Below are positions 17,305 through 27,601 of a stretch of DNA of 64,000 bases, one piece after another (within the stretch, counting starts at the first letter, position 1; each line of letters opens with the position of its first letter). A program made the position numbers and the translations under genes. The stretch covers positions 1 through 64,000 of the forward strand of contig NZ_JAGGRI010000012.1 in assembly GCF_018612875.1 (NCBI RefSeq), given 5' to 3'. The stretch comes from Lysobacter sp. ISL-50 (GTDB taxonomy: Bacteria; Pseudomonadota; Gammaproteobacteria; Xanthomonadales; Xanthomonadaceae). The notes beneath the pieces are model-generated. The model saw only the letters and a list, made by a program, of their open reading frames with translations, made no database searches and was not told where the DNA came from.

Positions 17305-18372
17305 CTATTTTCGCTCGCGCGCCATCTCCACCCACAACCGCTCGCGCAGCGCGCGCGGCGTTTCCCCGGTCAGGCGTTTGAACGCGCGGCGGAAATCGCG
17401 CGGGTCCTTGTAGCCGATCGCCGCGCCGACGCTGGCGATGGTCGGGCCGCGTTCGCGCAGCAGCGCGTAGGCGCGGTCGATGCGCAGGCGGTCGTGGATC
17501 TCGTGAAAGCTGCTGCCTTCGCCGGTCAGTTGCCGGCGCAAGGTGCGTTCGCTGACATGCAGTTGTGCGGCGATGCCGGTCAGCTTGGGGTCCTGCGGCA
17601 ACTGCGCGCGCAGCAAACGCTCCACCGCCGCCGACACTTCGCCGGGCACCGGGCCGCGCGGCATCTGCGCTTCGCACAGCGCCAGCACTTGCCTGGACGC
17701 GATCGGGTTGTGGGTCGGCAACGGCACCATCAGCCAGCTTTCGTCCAGCACCAGCCGGTCCTGCGGCTGATCGAAGGCGATCGGGCAGTCGAACACGTCC
17801 TGGTAACTGGCGCGGTACTCCGGCGCCGGATAACTGAATTCCAGGCGCAGCGGCCGCAGCGTGTCGCCGACCAGCCCGCGCGCCAGCGCCAGGCAACTGC
17901 TGAAGAATTCTTCCGCGACGAAACGGTGGATCGACGGAAACGTCAGGGTCATCTGCCCGGCCAAGGCCAGCGTGCCGGCCTCCGACGCGCTTTCGACGAA
18001 GCGCATCAGGCTGCCGACCACCGGGGTGAAACGCAGGCCGATCTGCAAGGCCTCGCCGAAGGTCGCCGCCGTGGTCATGGCCAAGCCGAGCAGGCCGAAA
18101 TTGCCTACGTGCTGGCCGCGGCCGATGTCCAGGCCGATGCTCGGCGGCAGCACCTTGAGCGCGCGCTCGATCACCACCGCGGTCGGTCGGTCGGGCAGGC
18201 GCACGCCGGGGTCGCCGACCTGGGCGCGGCTCAGGCCGGTGCCGGCGAACCAGTCGTCGCTGGGCGCGCCGATCCGGTCCGCGGTCTCCAACAAGCCCCA
18301 CAGCAGGTTCGGCGACATCAGCGCGATGTCGGCCTTGACGCTGGTGTTGTCCGGATCGGATGGCTGAGGCAT
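17305..18372 (-). CDS. AraC family regulator (OruR/ArgR-type long N-domain)
   Basis: A 355-residue regulator. The N-terminal half, about residues 20-220, is the arabinose-binding-like domain typical of OruR/virulence-type AraC proteins (LDIGRGQHVGNFGLLGLAMTT region and the TFPSIHRFVAEEFF helix). The C-terminal 100 residues carry two HTH motifs: LTGIAAQLHVSERTLRRQL and IASVGAAIGYKDPRDFRRAFKR, with GETPRALR ending the domain. It is divergent from the beta-helix/cytochrome/TonB-receptor run across 172 bases and is the probable local regulator. Inducer unknown. Confidence 0.92.
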   Translation of the reverse strand: MPQPSDPDNTSVKADIALMSPNLLWGLLETADRIGAPSDDWFAGTGLSRAQVGDPGVRLPDRPTAVVIERALKVLPPSIGLDIGRGQHVGNFGLLGLAMTTAATFGEALQIGLRFTPVVGSLMRFVESASEAGTLALAGQMTLTFPSIHRFVAEEFFSSCLALARGLVGDTLRPLRLEFSYPAPEYRASYQDVFDCPIAFDQPQDRLVLDESWLMVPLPTHNPIASRQVLALCEAQMPRGPVPGEVSAAVERLLRAQLPQDPKLTGIAAQLHVSERTLRRQLTGEGSSFHEIHDRLRIDRAYALLRERGPTIASVGAAIGYKDPRDFRRAFKRLTGETPRALRERLWVEMARERK

Positions 18373-18544
18373 CGCCCCTCACGATACTTGGCCGCACGGT
18401 TGACCGCGAATGCCCCCTTAGTGTGCCGCATTCGCCCTCACGCGCGCTCACCCCGGCGGCGGAGACTCGTCGTTCAGCCACCTTCGGGCCGTCGCGCGCC
18501 GCAACCCGCGCGGCGGCGCCGATCGCCAACATCACGGGGACTCC

Positions 18545-19789
<1,245 letters not shown>

Positions 19790-19792
19790 TCG

Positions 19793-20983
19793 ATGCGCCT
19801 GATCACGATGCGTCATGCGGCGTTCTTGTTGTTGGCGTTGTTGCCCGCGGCCTGCGCGAAACCGGCCGCGGACGAAACCGGACGGGCGGCGCGGACGCCC
19901 GCCGGCATCGCCGCGGACTCGCCTTGGCAGCCGGTGCATTTCTTCGCCGAAGGGCAGCCGGAGGATCTGGCCGACTGGAATATCCTGCGCATCGCCGGCG
20001 GCCGCCTGCAATTGAATTCCGGCGTCTTGCCCTACGACCTCAACACACCGCTGTTTTCCGACTACGCGCACAAGCTGCGCACGGTGTGGATGCCGAAGGG
20101 GCAGGCGGCGGCGTACGACCCGCAGCAAGAGTTCGACTTTCCGCTCGGCACCGTCTTCAGCAAGACCTTCTACTACCCGCGCGGCGAAGGCGACGCCGTG
20201 CTGCGCAGTGCCGACGATGGCCCGGACCTGCGCGGCGGCGGTCTCGACCTGAGCAAGGTGCGGCTTGTGGAGACGCGCTTGCTGCTGCGGCGCAAGGACG
20301 GCTGGTTCGCGCTGCCGTATGTGTGGAACGCGGAACAGACCCGGGCCAGGCTGATGCGCGGCGGCGAGCTGGTATCGCTGGAGTTGGTCGATGCCGACGG
20401 AAAGCGCGAAAGCGCCGACTACCAGGTGCCCGATCAAAATCAATGCGCCGGCTGCCACGCCACCGACATGAAGACCAAGGCCCTGCATCCGCTCGGCCCG
20501 CGCGCGCGCCATCTCAATCGCGATTTCGCTTACGACGACGGCCTGGCCAATCAGATCGCGCGCTGGACCCAGGCCGGCTATCTGCACGATGCGCCGTCGC
20601 CACAGTCGGCGCCACGCGACGCCAACTGGCGCGACGCGGACGCGCCGCTGGAAGCGCGCGCCCGGGCCTATCTCGACGTCAACTGCGGCCACTGTCACAA
20701 CCCGAAGGGCCCGGGCAACACTTCCGGGCTGTGGCTGGACGCGGCGACGCAGGAGCCGTTGCGGCTGGGCCGTTGCAAACTGCCGATCGCGGCCGGCAAG
20801 GGCACCGGCGGTCTGCGTCACGACGTGGTGCCGGGCAAGCCCGACGAATCGATCCTGACCTTCCGCATGCTCAGCGACGACCCGTCGGTGATGATGCCGG
20901 AACTGGGGCGCAGCGTCGTGCACGAAGAAGGAGTAAAACTGATCCGCGACTGGATCGCCGCGCAACAGGGGCAGTGCGGATGA
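19793..20983 (+). CDS. Exported di-heme c-type cytochrome (SO2930/HNE_0200-like)
   Basis: A 396-residue protein with an N-terminal export signal that may be a lipoprotein signal (LLALLPAAC, cysteine 21, although the -3 residue is Pro). Two covalent heme sites are present: CAGCH at residues 218-222 and CGHCH at 298-302. Between and after them are conserved YDLNTPLFSDYAHKLRTVW and the late VPGKPDESILTFRM segment, features of the family found next to the beta-helix lipoprotein. It probably transfers electrons in the periplasm to or from an enzyme that has not been identified. It is nearly contiguous with the upstream gene, so the two form one unit. Confidence 0.9.
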   Translation: MRLITMRHAAFLLLALLPAACAKPAADETGRAARTPAGIAADSPWQPVHFFAEGQPEDLADWNILRIAGGRLQLNSGVLPYDLNTPLFSDYAHKLRTVWMPKGQAAAYDPQQEFDFPLGTVFSKTFYYPRGEGDAVLRSADDGPDLRGGGLDLSKVRLVETRLLLRRKDGWFALPYVWNAEQTRARLMRGGELVSLELVDADGKRESADYQVPDQNQCAGCHATDMKTKALHPLGPRARHLNRDFAYDDGLANQIARWTQAGYLHDAPSPQSAPRDANWRDADAPLEARARAYLDVNCGHCHNPKGPGNTSGLWLDAATQEPLRLGRCKLPIAAGKGTGGLRHDVVPGKPDESILTFRMLSDDPSVMMPELGRSVVHEEGVKLIRDWIAAQQGQCG

Positions 20984-21002
20984 TCGCGACACAGCCACGG
21001 CG

Positions 21003-21109
21003 TCTTTTGTAGGAGGGGCTTCAGCCTCGATGCTTTTCGCTCCGATCGCACGCGACTTTCGAAAGGCCTGATCGAAAAGCCTCGGGGCTGAAGCCCCTCC
21101 CACAAAAGA
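21003..21109. repeat. Paired family A palindrome between cytochrome and TonB receptor genes
   Basis: TCTTTTGTAGGAGGGGCTTC and its inverse at the far end make a hairpin of about 100 bases with GATCG-containing inner arms. It separates the two-gene pair from the receptor gene and could reduce read-through. Confidence 0.85.
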
Positions 21110-21222
21110 CCCGCGCGATCGCCGAATACCGTAACTCGAAGGGAATCCGGAACCAGAAAGATCCAGCAAGAACGCCACCGATGCATGCGTTCGAATCCAC
21201 GACAACGAGAGGGGAGCTTGAG

Positions 21223-23646
21223 ATGTCGCTGCGTAAACACCGCTTGGTCATCGCGACCAACACCGTGCTGACCGCGTTGTGCGGAGGCGCCTTCGCCCTG
21301 GCCGTGCCGGCCGCCTTCGCGCAACAGTCGGCGCCGAAAGAACTGGACAAGATCACCGTCACCGCGCAGAGCCGCGAGCAGGCATTGCAGGACGTCCCGA
21401 TCGCGCTGCAGGTGGTGACCGATCAACTGATCGACGACGTCGCCGCGCAGGACCTGGGCGATCTGGACAGTTTCGTGCCGGGCCTGGTGGTGGACAGTCA
21501 GCAGCCGACCCAGCCCGGATTCGAGTTGCGCGGCATCAGCACGGACGACTTCGGCATCGGCACCGATCCCGCGGTCGGCGTCTATGTCGATGGCGTGTAC
21601 GCGGGCCGCGGCGGCGGCGTGCTGCTGCCGTTCACCGACGTGGAGCGCATCGAAGTGCTCAAGGGCCCGCAGGGCACGCTGTTCGGCCGCAACACCGCCG
21701 CCGGCGCGATTTCGATCATCACCCGCAAGCCCGATACCGCCGCGACCGAAGTCAAGGCCAAGCTGCGCATCGGCAACTACGGCAAGCAGTACGTCGATGG
21801 CATGTTGAACCTGCCGACCGGCGAGGATTCGGCGTTCCGCTTCAACGCCCTGATCAATCACGCCGACGGCTGGATTCAGGACGCCGAAACCGGCCGCGAC
21901 CTCAATCCGGAAAACAACTGGGCCACGCGCGCCGCGTTCAAGACCCGCTTCGGCGAGCGCACCAGCGCGTTGATCAGTTGGGATCACGAGAGCCTGGATC
22001 AGCTCGGCCAGGCCACCACCGGCATCGTCGCGCTGCCGCCGGCGCCGGGCCTGCCGAGCTTGCCGGTGGACGAATCGGCGTACCTGGACCCGCGCAAGAT
22101 TCCCACCGTCAGCGACGCCGAAGGCAACGAAGAATCGCGGCGGTTCGACGGCGTGACCCTGATCGTCGATCACGGCTTCGACTGGGGCGGTTTCACCTCG
22201 ACCACGTCCTGGCGCGACTACGACTCGGTCAACCGGGTCGAAGAGGACGGCACCAATCGCCGCTATCTCTACGTCGATTCGACCAATACCGAAAGCAACC
22301 GCAGCTATTACCAGGAATTCAAGTTCGCCGGCAGCACGGACAAGCTCGACTGGGTCGCCGGCGCCAGCTATTTCGACGAACGCGCGCGCCAGACCAGCGA
22401 AGTCAACGCGATGACCGATTCGGTCGATACCATCGTGCAGAACCTCGGCCTGGCGCCGACGCCGGACGGGCGCCTGTTCGGTTTCTTCGACGATATCCTG
22501 CAGGCCAACGGCATTCCGCTGACACTGCTCGGCCATCGCTGGAACGAGACCTTCCGCAACACGCTCGACACCAAGGCCTATGCGGTATTCGGCGATGTGA
22601 TCTGGCACGCGACCGACAAGCTCAACCTGACCGTGGGCCTGCGCTACACCCGCGACGAGAAGAAATTCTCGTGGCTCAACACGCCGCGCTATGCGCCGAC
22701 CCTGGATGCGACGTTGGATCAGCTGCAGGCGATCGGCTTCTTCGATCTGGTCGGCCTGCCGCGCGAAGCCTTCGTGTTCGACGTGGCCTTCATCGATCCG
22801 CCGGCGATGTTGAACAAGGGCATCACGCGCCGCACCTCCAACAGCTGGACCGACCTGAGCCCGCGCTTCGTCGTCGATTACCACTTCAACGACGACACCA
22901 TGGTGTTCGCGTCGCTGGCCAAGGGCTACAAGGCCGGCGGCTTCAACTCGTTGCAGATCGGCAGCAGCTTCGAGAACGAAGACGTGTGGAACTTCGAGAC
23001 CGGCATCAAGAAGGCGTTCCCGGCGCAACGCCTGCAGGTCAACGCGTCGGCGTTCTATTACGTCTACGACAACCGTCAGGCGGTGCGGCTGGACAGCAGC
23101 ACCGACATCCCGCGCTTCGTCATCGACACCTCCGACCTGGAAGCCTACGGCCTGGACTTCGACATGCGCTGGCAGGCCACCGATCACTTCGGCCTGGACT
23201 TCAACGCCAGCTTCATCGATTCGACCTACAAGAACTACGTGACCTCCGACGGCATCGACGCCAGCGGCGATCCCACCGGCCTGCCGTACTGGTCCGCGGC
23301 CGGCGGCGCGCATTACGTGTGGGAACTGGGCGAGCACGGCGACGTGCGCGTGTCGCTGCGCCACGCTTATCGCGGCAAGGTGCGTTGCAGCGAGGAGTCG
23401 CGCGCACAGAACCGCTGCGGGGTGAGCCCGGCGCTGGACCTGGGCGAGGCGCAGAACCGCACCGACCTGCGCATCGGCTGGACCTCGCCGCAGGGCCGCT
23501 GGGGCCTGGCCGCCTACGGCAACAACCTGTTCGACAATCAGTACATCAACGCGCTGGGCACTTACGGCAAGAACGTGCTCGGCACGGTCGGCGCGCGGGT
23601 GAGCGAGCCGCGCACCTACGGGATCGAGTTCAGCGCGAAGTACTGA
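21223..23646 (+). CDS. TonB-dependent outer-membrane receptor
   Basis: An 807-residue receptor that would take up a ligand across the outer membrane with energy from TonB. A signal peptide ends near residue 33 (AAFA/QQ). A TonB-box-like stretch (DKITVTAQ) precedes the plug domain, with its VERIEVLKGPQGTLFGRNT hallmark, and the 22-strand barrel ends at a C-terminal aromatic-rich ...FSAKY. The ATG at 21223 was preferred over 21181 because GAGGGGAGC sits just upstream. It is co-oriented with the beta-helix/cytochrome pair. The resemblance is to the general receptor class often found in proteobacterial catabolic loci; the ligand is unknown and need not be iron. Confidence 0.92.
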   Translation: MSLRKHRLVIATNTVLTALCGGAFALAVPAAFAQQSAPKELDKITVTAQSREQALQDVPIALQVVTDQLIDDVAAQDLGDLDSFVPGLVVDSQQPTQPGFELRGISTDDFGIGTDPAVGVYVDGVYAGRGGGVLLPFTDVERIEVLKGPQGTLFGRNTAAGAISIITRKPDTAATEVKAKLRIGNYGKQYVDGMLNLPTGEDSAFRFNALINHADGWIQDAETGRDLNPENNWATRAAFKTRFGERTSALISWDHESLDQLGQATTGIVALPPAPGLPSLPVDESAYLDPRKIPTVSDAEGNEESRRFDGVTLIVDHGFDWGGFTSTTSWRDYDSVNRVEEDGTNRRYLYVDSTNTESNRSYYQEFKFAGSTDKLDWVAGASYFDERARQTSEVNAMTDSVDTIVQNLGLAPTPDGRLFGFFDDILQANGIPLTLLGHRWNETFRNTLDTKAYAVFGDVIWHATDKLNLTVGLRYTRDEKKFSWLNTPRYAPTLDATLDQLQAIGFFDLVGLPREAFVFDVAFIDPPAMLNKGITRRTSNSWTDLSPRFVVDYHFNDDTMVFASLAKGYKAGGFNSLQIGSSFENEDVWNFETGIKKAFPAQRLQVNASAFYYVYDNRQAVRLDSSTDIPRFVIDTSDLEAYGLDFDMRWQATDHFGLDFNASFIDSTYKNYVTSDGIDASGDPTGLPYWSAAGGAHYVWELGEHGDVRVSLRHAYRGKVRCSEESRAQNRCGVSPALDLGEAQNRTDLRIGWTSPQGRWGLAAYGNNLFDNQYINALGTYGKNVLGTVGARVSEPRTYGIEFSAKY

Positions 23647-23652
23647 CGGTGA

Positions 23653-23704
23653 GGAATCGGGAATCGGGAGATCCGATTCTCGATTCCCCATTCCCGATTC
23701 CCGC
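23653..23704. repeat. GAATCGGGAATCGGG inverted pair (family B)
   Basis: Short hairpin of the same GGGAATC units and their inverse, in the spacer between the receptor and recG. Confidence 0.65.
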
Positions 23705-23718
23705 CCTATCCTTAGGCC

Positions 23719-25836
23719 ATGCCGAGCCGTAAGGACGGGCCCTCCGTCGATCTCCACACCCAACCGCTGCCCCGTATGCCCGGGGTCGGCCCGAGCGTGG
23801 CCGAAAAGCTCGCCGCGCGCGGGTTGGTGAGCCTGCAGGATTTCTGGCTGCATCTGCCGCGCCAGTACGAGGATCGCACTCAGATCACCCCGATCCGGCT
23901 GCTGCAGGCCGGTGTCGCCGCCCAGATCGAAGGGCGGGTGGAGGCGGTGGATCGCGGCTTTCGTTACCGGCCGATGTTGCGCGTGGCGGTCGGCGACGAT
24001 TCGCGCGCGACCGTGGTGCTGCGCTTCTTCCATTTCCGCGCGGCCCAGGTCGCGCAGTTCCGCGCCGGCGCGCGCGTGCGCCTGTACGGCACGCCCAAGC
24101 CCGGCCAGAACGGCCTGGAGATCGTCCATCCCAGTTACCGCGTGCTCGAGGACGAAGACGAAATCGCCCTGGGCGAACAACTCGATCCGGTCTATCCGGC
24201 GATCGAAGGCATCGGCCCGGCGACGCTGCGCCGCCTGATCGGCTTCGCCCTGGATCGCTTGCCCGACGACGCATCGCTGGAGCTGATCCCGAGCGAATTG
24301 CGCGAACGCCTGCGCCTGCCGACCCTGCGCGAAGCCCTGCTGACCGTGCACCGCCCGCCGGTGGATGCCGACGTGGCCGCGTTGATCGACGGCCGCCATC
24401 CGGCGCAGCGCCGGCTGGCGCTGGAAGAGTTGCTGGCCCATCACCTCAGCCTGCGCCGACAGCGCATCAGCCAACAGGCGCACAAGGCGCGGCCGCTCAA
24501 GCAGATGCCGTTGGCCGAGCGCCTGCGCAAGTCGCTGCCATTCAAGCTCACCGGCGCGCAGAAACGCGTGTTCGACGAAATCCGCGTCGATCTGGCCAAG
24601 CCTTCGCCGATGCTGCGACTGGTGCAGGGCGATGTCGGCAGCGGCAAGACCGTGGTGGCTGCGCTGGCGGCGATGCTCGCCGTCCAGCACGGCCGCCAGG
24701 CCGCGCTGATGGCGCCGACCGAATTGCTGGCCGAACAACATCTCAATAATTTGCGTAAGTGGCTCGAACCCCTGGACGTGCGCGTGGCCTGGCTGGCCGG
24801 CAAGGTCACCGGCCGCGCGCGCAAGACGGTGCTGGCGCAGGTGGCCAACGGCGAAGCCCAAGTGGTGGTCGGCACTCATGCGCTGATGCAGGAGGGCGTG
24901 GCCTTTCGCGATCTGGCGCTGGCGATCGTCGATGAGCAGCACCGCTTCGGCGTGCACCAGCGGCTGGCGCTGCGCGACAAGGGCGCCGGCGGCGCGGTCG
25001 GCGAGGACGCGATCGTGCCGCATCAGTTGGTGATGACCGCAACCCCCATCCCGCGCACCCTGGCGATGACCGCCTACGCCGATCTCGACGTATCGGCGAT
25101 CGACGAACTGCCGCCGGGCCGCACGCCGGTGCAGACCGTCGCGCTCAGCGAAGAGCGCCGTCCCGAACTGGTGCAGCGCATCCGCACTGCCTGCGCCGAA
25201 GGGCGGCAGGCGTACTGGGTCTGCACGCTGATCGACGATTCCGACGAAGTGATCGCGCAAGCCGCGCAGACCACGTTCGAGGAACTGTCCGTGCAACTGG
25301 CGCCGTTGCGGGTCGGCCTGGTGCACGGCCGCATGAAGGCGAAGGAAAAGCAGGAAACGATGCGCGCGTTCAAGGACGGCGAGCTGGATCTGCTGGTCGC
25401 CACCACCGTGATCGAAGTCGGCGTGGACGTGCCCAACGCATCGCTGATGATCATCGAGAACGCCGAGCGCCTGGGCCTGGCGCAGTTGCACCAGCTGCGC
25501 GGCCGCGTCGGCCGCGGCAGCGCGGCATCGAGTTGCGTGCTGCTGTATCGCTCGCCGTTGTCGGGGCTGGCGCGGCAGCGGCTGGAAACGATGCGGCAGA
25601 CCCACGACGGTTTCGTCATCGCGGAAAAAGACCTGGAATTACGCGGCCCCGGCGAACTCCTCGGCACCCGCCAGACCGGCCTCGCGGGCTTCCGCGTCGC
25701 CGATCTGGGCCGCGACACGGATCTGCTGCCGCTGGTGCAGGAACTCGGCGAGCGCTTGCTCAAGACCTCGCCGGAACTGGCCGAGCGCATCGTATCGCGC
25801 TGGGTGGGCGGAGCGGTGCGCTACGCGTCTGCTTGA
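23719..25836 (+). CDS. recG: ATP-dependent DNA helicase RecG
   Basis: A 705-residue superfamily 2 helicase that reverses stalled replication forks and processes branched DNA. The N-terminal wedge/OB region (about residues 20-180) includes MPGVGPSVAEKLAARGL and LHLPRQYEDRT. The Walker A QGDVGSGKTVVA, DEQHRFGVHQR box and TATPIPRTLAMT motif III-like segment are intact, as are RGRVGRGSAAS and LELRGPGELLGTRQTGL of the C-terminal TRG region. It is of standard length. Confidence 0.97.
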   Translation: MPSRKDGPSVDLHTQPLPRMPGVGPSVAEKLAARGLVSLQDFWLHLPRQYEDRTQITPIRLLQAGVAAQIEGRVEAVDRGFRYRPMLRVAVGDDSRATVVLRFFHFRAAQVAQFRAGARVRLYGTPKPGQNGLEIVHPSYRVLEDEDEIALGEQLDPVYPAIEGIGPATLRRLIGFALDRLPDDASLELIPSELRERLRLPTLREALLTVHRPPVDADVAALIDGRHPAQRRLALEELLAHHLSLRRQRISQQAHKARPLKQMPLAERLRKSLPFKLTGAQKRVFDEIRVDLAKPSPMLRLVQGDVGSGKTVVAALAAMLAVQHGRQAALMAPTELLAEQHLNNLRKWLEPLDVRVAWLAGKVTGRARKTVLAQVANGEAQVVVGTHALMQEGVAFRDLALAIVDEQHRFGVHQRLALRDKGAGGAVGEDAIVPHQLVMTATPIPRTLAMTAYADLDVSAIDELPPGRTPVQTVALSEERRPELVQRIRTACAEGRQAYWVCTLIDDSDEVIAQAAQTTFEELSVQLAPLRVGLVHGRMKAKEKQETMRAFKDGELDLLVATTVIEVGVDVPNASLMIIENAERLGLAQLHQLRGRVGRGSAASSCVLLYRSPLSGLARQRLETMRQTHDGFVIAEKDLELRGPGELLGTRQTGLAGFRVADLGRDTDLLPLVQELGERLLKTSPELAERIVSRWVGGAVRYASA

Positions 25837-26449
25837 GTTTCGAAGGCAGCGGCGAAGTTTGTGATGAGCTTCGCGCAGTCGCAGTGTCGGCGAACCGCTT
25901 CGGGTCTAATGATGCGGCTACGGGTTCTCAAGGATGGCGACGCCCGTCGCCGGAGCAACCGGGCCATCGACAGGAGTCTTGCATGCCCATCGCATTCGAT
26001 CAGCCGCCCACTGCCGGTTACGACAGCAACAACTCGCCGGTCGGCTTGATGTTGATGCGGATCGGTGGAGGGGACTCGCTGCTGCTCACAAAGATATGCT
26101 GCTCGGGCGGTCGAAAATCTGCTGGCCGTGTGAGGGCAAAGCTTCCGCCGGAACCGTCTTAGATCAAACCGCGCAATTGCACCCGATTGCCATTCTTGCG
26201 ATAGCTCGGTGCAATGAATGCGCCGCGATAGATCGTCCAGGGAGCGGGATGTAAGTGCCCTTGCCATGATCATTGACGGCCGTCGCGGCTGCAGCGGGTG
26301 TTTGTTCCGCTTGAACTACGGCTACGATCTCGGTTTCAGTCAACGCTTGGGCCGCCGACAATTGCGATAACTTGAGAGATGTCGGCGCAAGGTGTTCGTT
26401 ACCGTCAGGACATCGGTCCTGATTACCCACGATGAGCAGGCGTAAAAAC
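25837..26449. other. Gap with decayed or very small genes
   Basis: About 610 bases between recG and the next well-supported gene. Base composition drops visibly compared with neighbours. It contains one small plus-strand ORF at 25983 with a good ribosome site and one minus-strand frameshifted remnant (26159-26451). Their 3' ends meet within three bases near 26160. Nothing else was recognised. Confidence 0.6.
25983..26162 (+). CDS. Possible 59-residue hypothetical protein
   Basis: The ATG is preceded by ACAGGAGTCTTGC, a strong Shine-Dalgarno at good distance. The product begins MPIAFDQPPTAGYDSNNSPV then becomes GGG-containing and Cys-rich (KICCSGGRKS) with a basic tail. The first 35 residues look protein-like while the rest does not, so this may be the start of a larger gene that has been frameshifted. 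No homologue is recalled. It lacks a membrane segment. Weak call. Confidence 0.35.
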   Translation: MPIAFDQPPTAGYDSNNSPVGLMLMRIGGGDSLLLTKICCSGGRKSAGRVRAKLPPEPS

Positions 26450-26451
26450 AT
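26159..26451 (-). pseudogene. Frameshifted remnant of a small hypothetical gene
   Basis: Read from the minus strand, an open frame starting at 26451 runs through ALTETEIVAVVQAEQ to GTYIPLPGR. It then continues sensibly only in another frame as IYRGAFIAPSYRKNGNRV, ending at a TAA at 26159-26161. The join falls around 26225, consistent with a single-base loss. Without the shift the frame continues to 26164 with an implausible Cys-rich tail. The reconstructed product is about 98 residues. Family unknown. A sequencing indel or a programmed shift cannot be excluded. Confidence 0.35.
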
Positions 26452-27184
26452 GATTCAAGAGCAGGATTTGCTGGCTCTTTTCGAGAACGTCATCTCTATC
26501 GGCGACGGCGTGCTCAAATGCCAGTTGGATACACCCAGGGCGGTGTATCACCACTATCTCAAACCTGCGGCGGCAGGTTCTGAGAGCCCTGATCTGTTGA
26601 TGGTTTCGAAAAATCGCGAAGACGATGAATTTGCTCGCTTAGTGTTAACCAGTCTCGATGTGCCGGATGTGCCGAAGCGCTTGATTCATGTGGATTTTCC
26701 GAAAGATCGATATAAATTTTCCGGCGCCTTGATCGCACCCCCGGCGTATTATTTTTATTTGAACGGCCTGCCCGACGACAAGCGCAAGAACTTGCTTTTG
26801 TGCTTGCCTTGTCATCATTCCGAATTCTCGGGTGACGAGTCGGCCGATGAATTTGTTTCGATGTGCAGGAAGGTTCCTGCGCTGGAGTGGGGGCGCGAAA
26901 TTCATCCAAAAATCGTGCTGTATTTCGATAACCCGGCGACCGGTGGCGGCAGCGCGGAGCCAGGGGTTCTGGTCGATTTTGATTTGCTGCTTCGTGAGAT
27001 TGACGGTATTGACGGCGTCGAGAATGCGTTTGTCGACATCACCAATTACCGCGGTGGCGTCCGTGAAGTCCTGTCTATCGGAAGGGACGCTTTCGTACTG
27101 ATCACTGAGCGCGATGATTCGAACCAAGAGCTGATGGGCAAAGAGCTTTTAGTCGATCGCATATGGGCTTTCTTGACGGATTGA
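26450..27184 (+). CDS. Hypothetical protein in a lower-GC patch
   Basis: A 244-residue soluble protein not recognised. Codons ending in A or T are frequent (gat, ttt, gaa), unlike the flanking recG and DUF4166 genes, which suggests transfer. Visible features are an acidic composition, a central PAYYFYLNGLPDDKRKNLLL segment, CLPCHHSEF with two Cys and paired His, and FVDITNYRGG before the C-terminus. There are no membrane segments or signal peptide. An alternative ATG at 26432 adds six residues but has no ribosome site. A role as an immunity-type or mobile accessory protein is conceivable from composition and position only. Confidence 0.7.
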   Translation: MIQEQDLLALFENVISIGDGVLKCQLDTPRAVYHHYLKPAAAGSESPDLLMVSKNREDDEFARLVLTSLDVPDVPKRLIHVDFPKDRYKFSGALIAPPAYYFYLNGLPDDKRKNLLLCLPCHHSEFSGDESADEFVSMCRKVPALEWGREIHPKIVLYFDNPATGGGSAEPGVLVDFDLLLREIDGIDGVENAFVDITNYRGGVREVLSIGRDAFVLITERDDSNQELMGKELLVDRIWAFLTD

Positions 27185-27601
27185 TGCGAAAGAAATTTTT
27201 GGTGTCTGTTGTCCGGGCGACCTTTCTCTTCGCATTTCCGTCGCCTTTTGAGCCCTGGATGCCACCAGATTGAGTGTCAGCGATTGTCGGAAACGGCAGT
27301 ACGCTGCTCTCTTTGTCGTCTAGGAAACAGAAATTTCAGGCGTGGGCTGCAACCGACAGCGGGAAACAACTCAGGCCGGCGGTACTGTTGGCGCGGACTC
27401 GTTTGCATACGGGTATCGGTGGTAGCTATGTAGGCGATCGTCCGTCTTTCGCTCAGGGAGGCAAGCTGACCTCCAGGGTCAGATGAGGGTGCACAGGCTC
27501 AAGGATCGCGGAAATCGACGAATTTCCCCGCCGCGCACCCCGATTCCCACACGTCCGCAAGATTTGGCATAGTGTGCCGCCAGCTGGAGGTTGTGCCCCG
27601 G
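27185..27601. other. Gap without a supportable gene
   Basis: About 417 bases of mixed composition. A 70-codon GTG-started frame (27274-27486, ending GGKLTSRVR) and a 74-codon ATG frame overlap it, but neither has a ribosome site or familiar protein features. It may be decayed sequence of the same patch. Confidence 0.45.

Noticed and set aside
20818-25605. Minus-strand open frame of about 1595 codons
   Set aside because: It runs antisense through the TonB receptor and recG. Its composition is typical of a complement of GC-rich coding sequence and no domain is visible.
27274-27486. A 70-codon GTG-started ORF
   Set aside because: No ribosome site, no recognisable protein pattern and a second overlapping frame of similar length. 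Left as gap annotation only.
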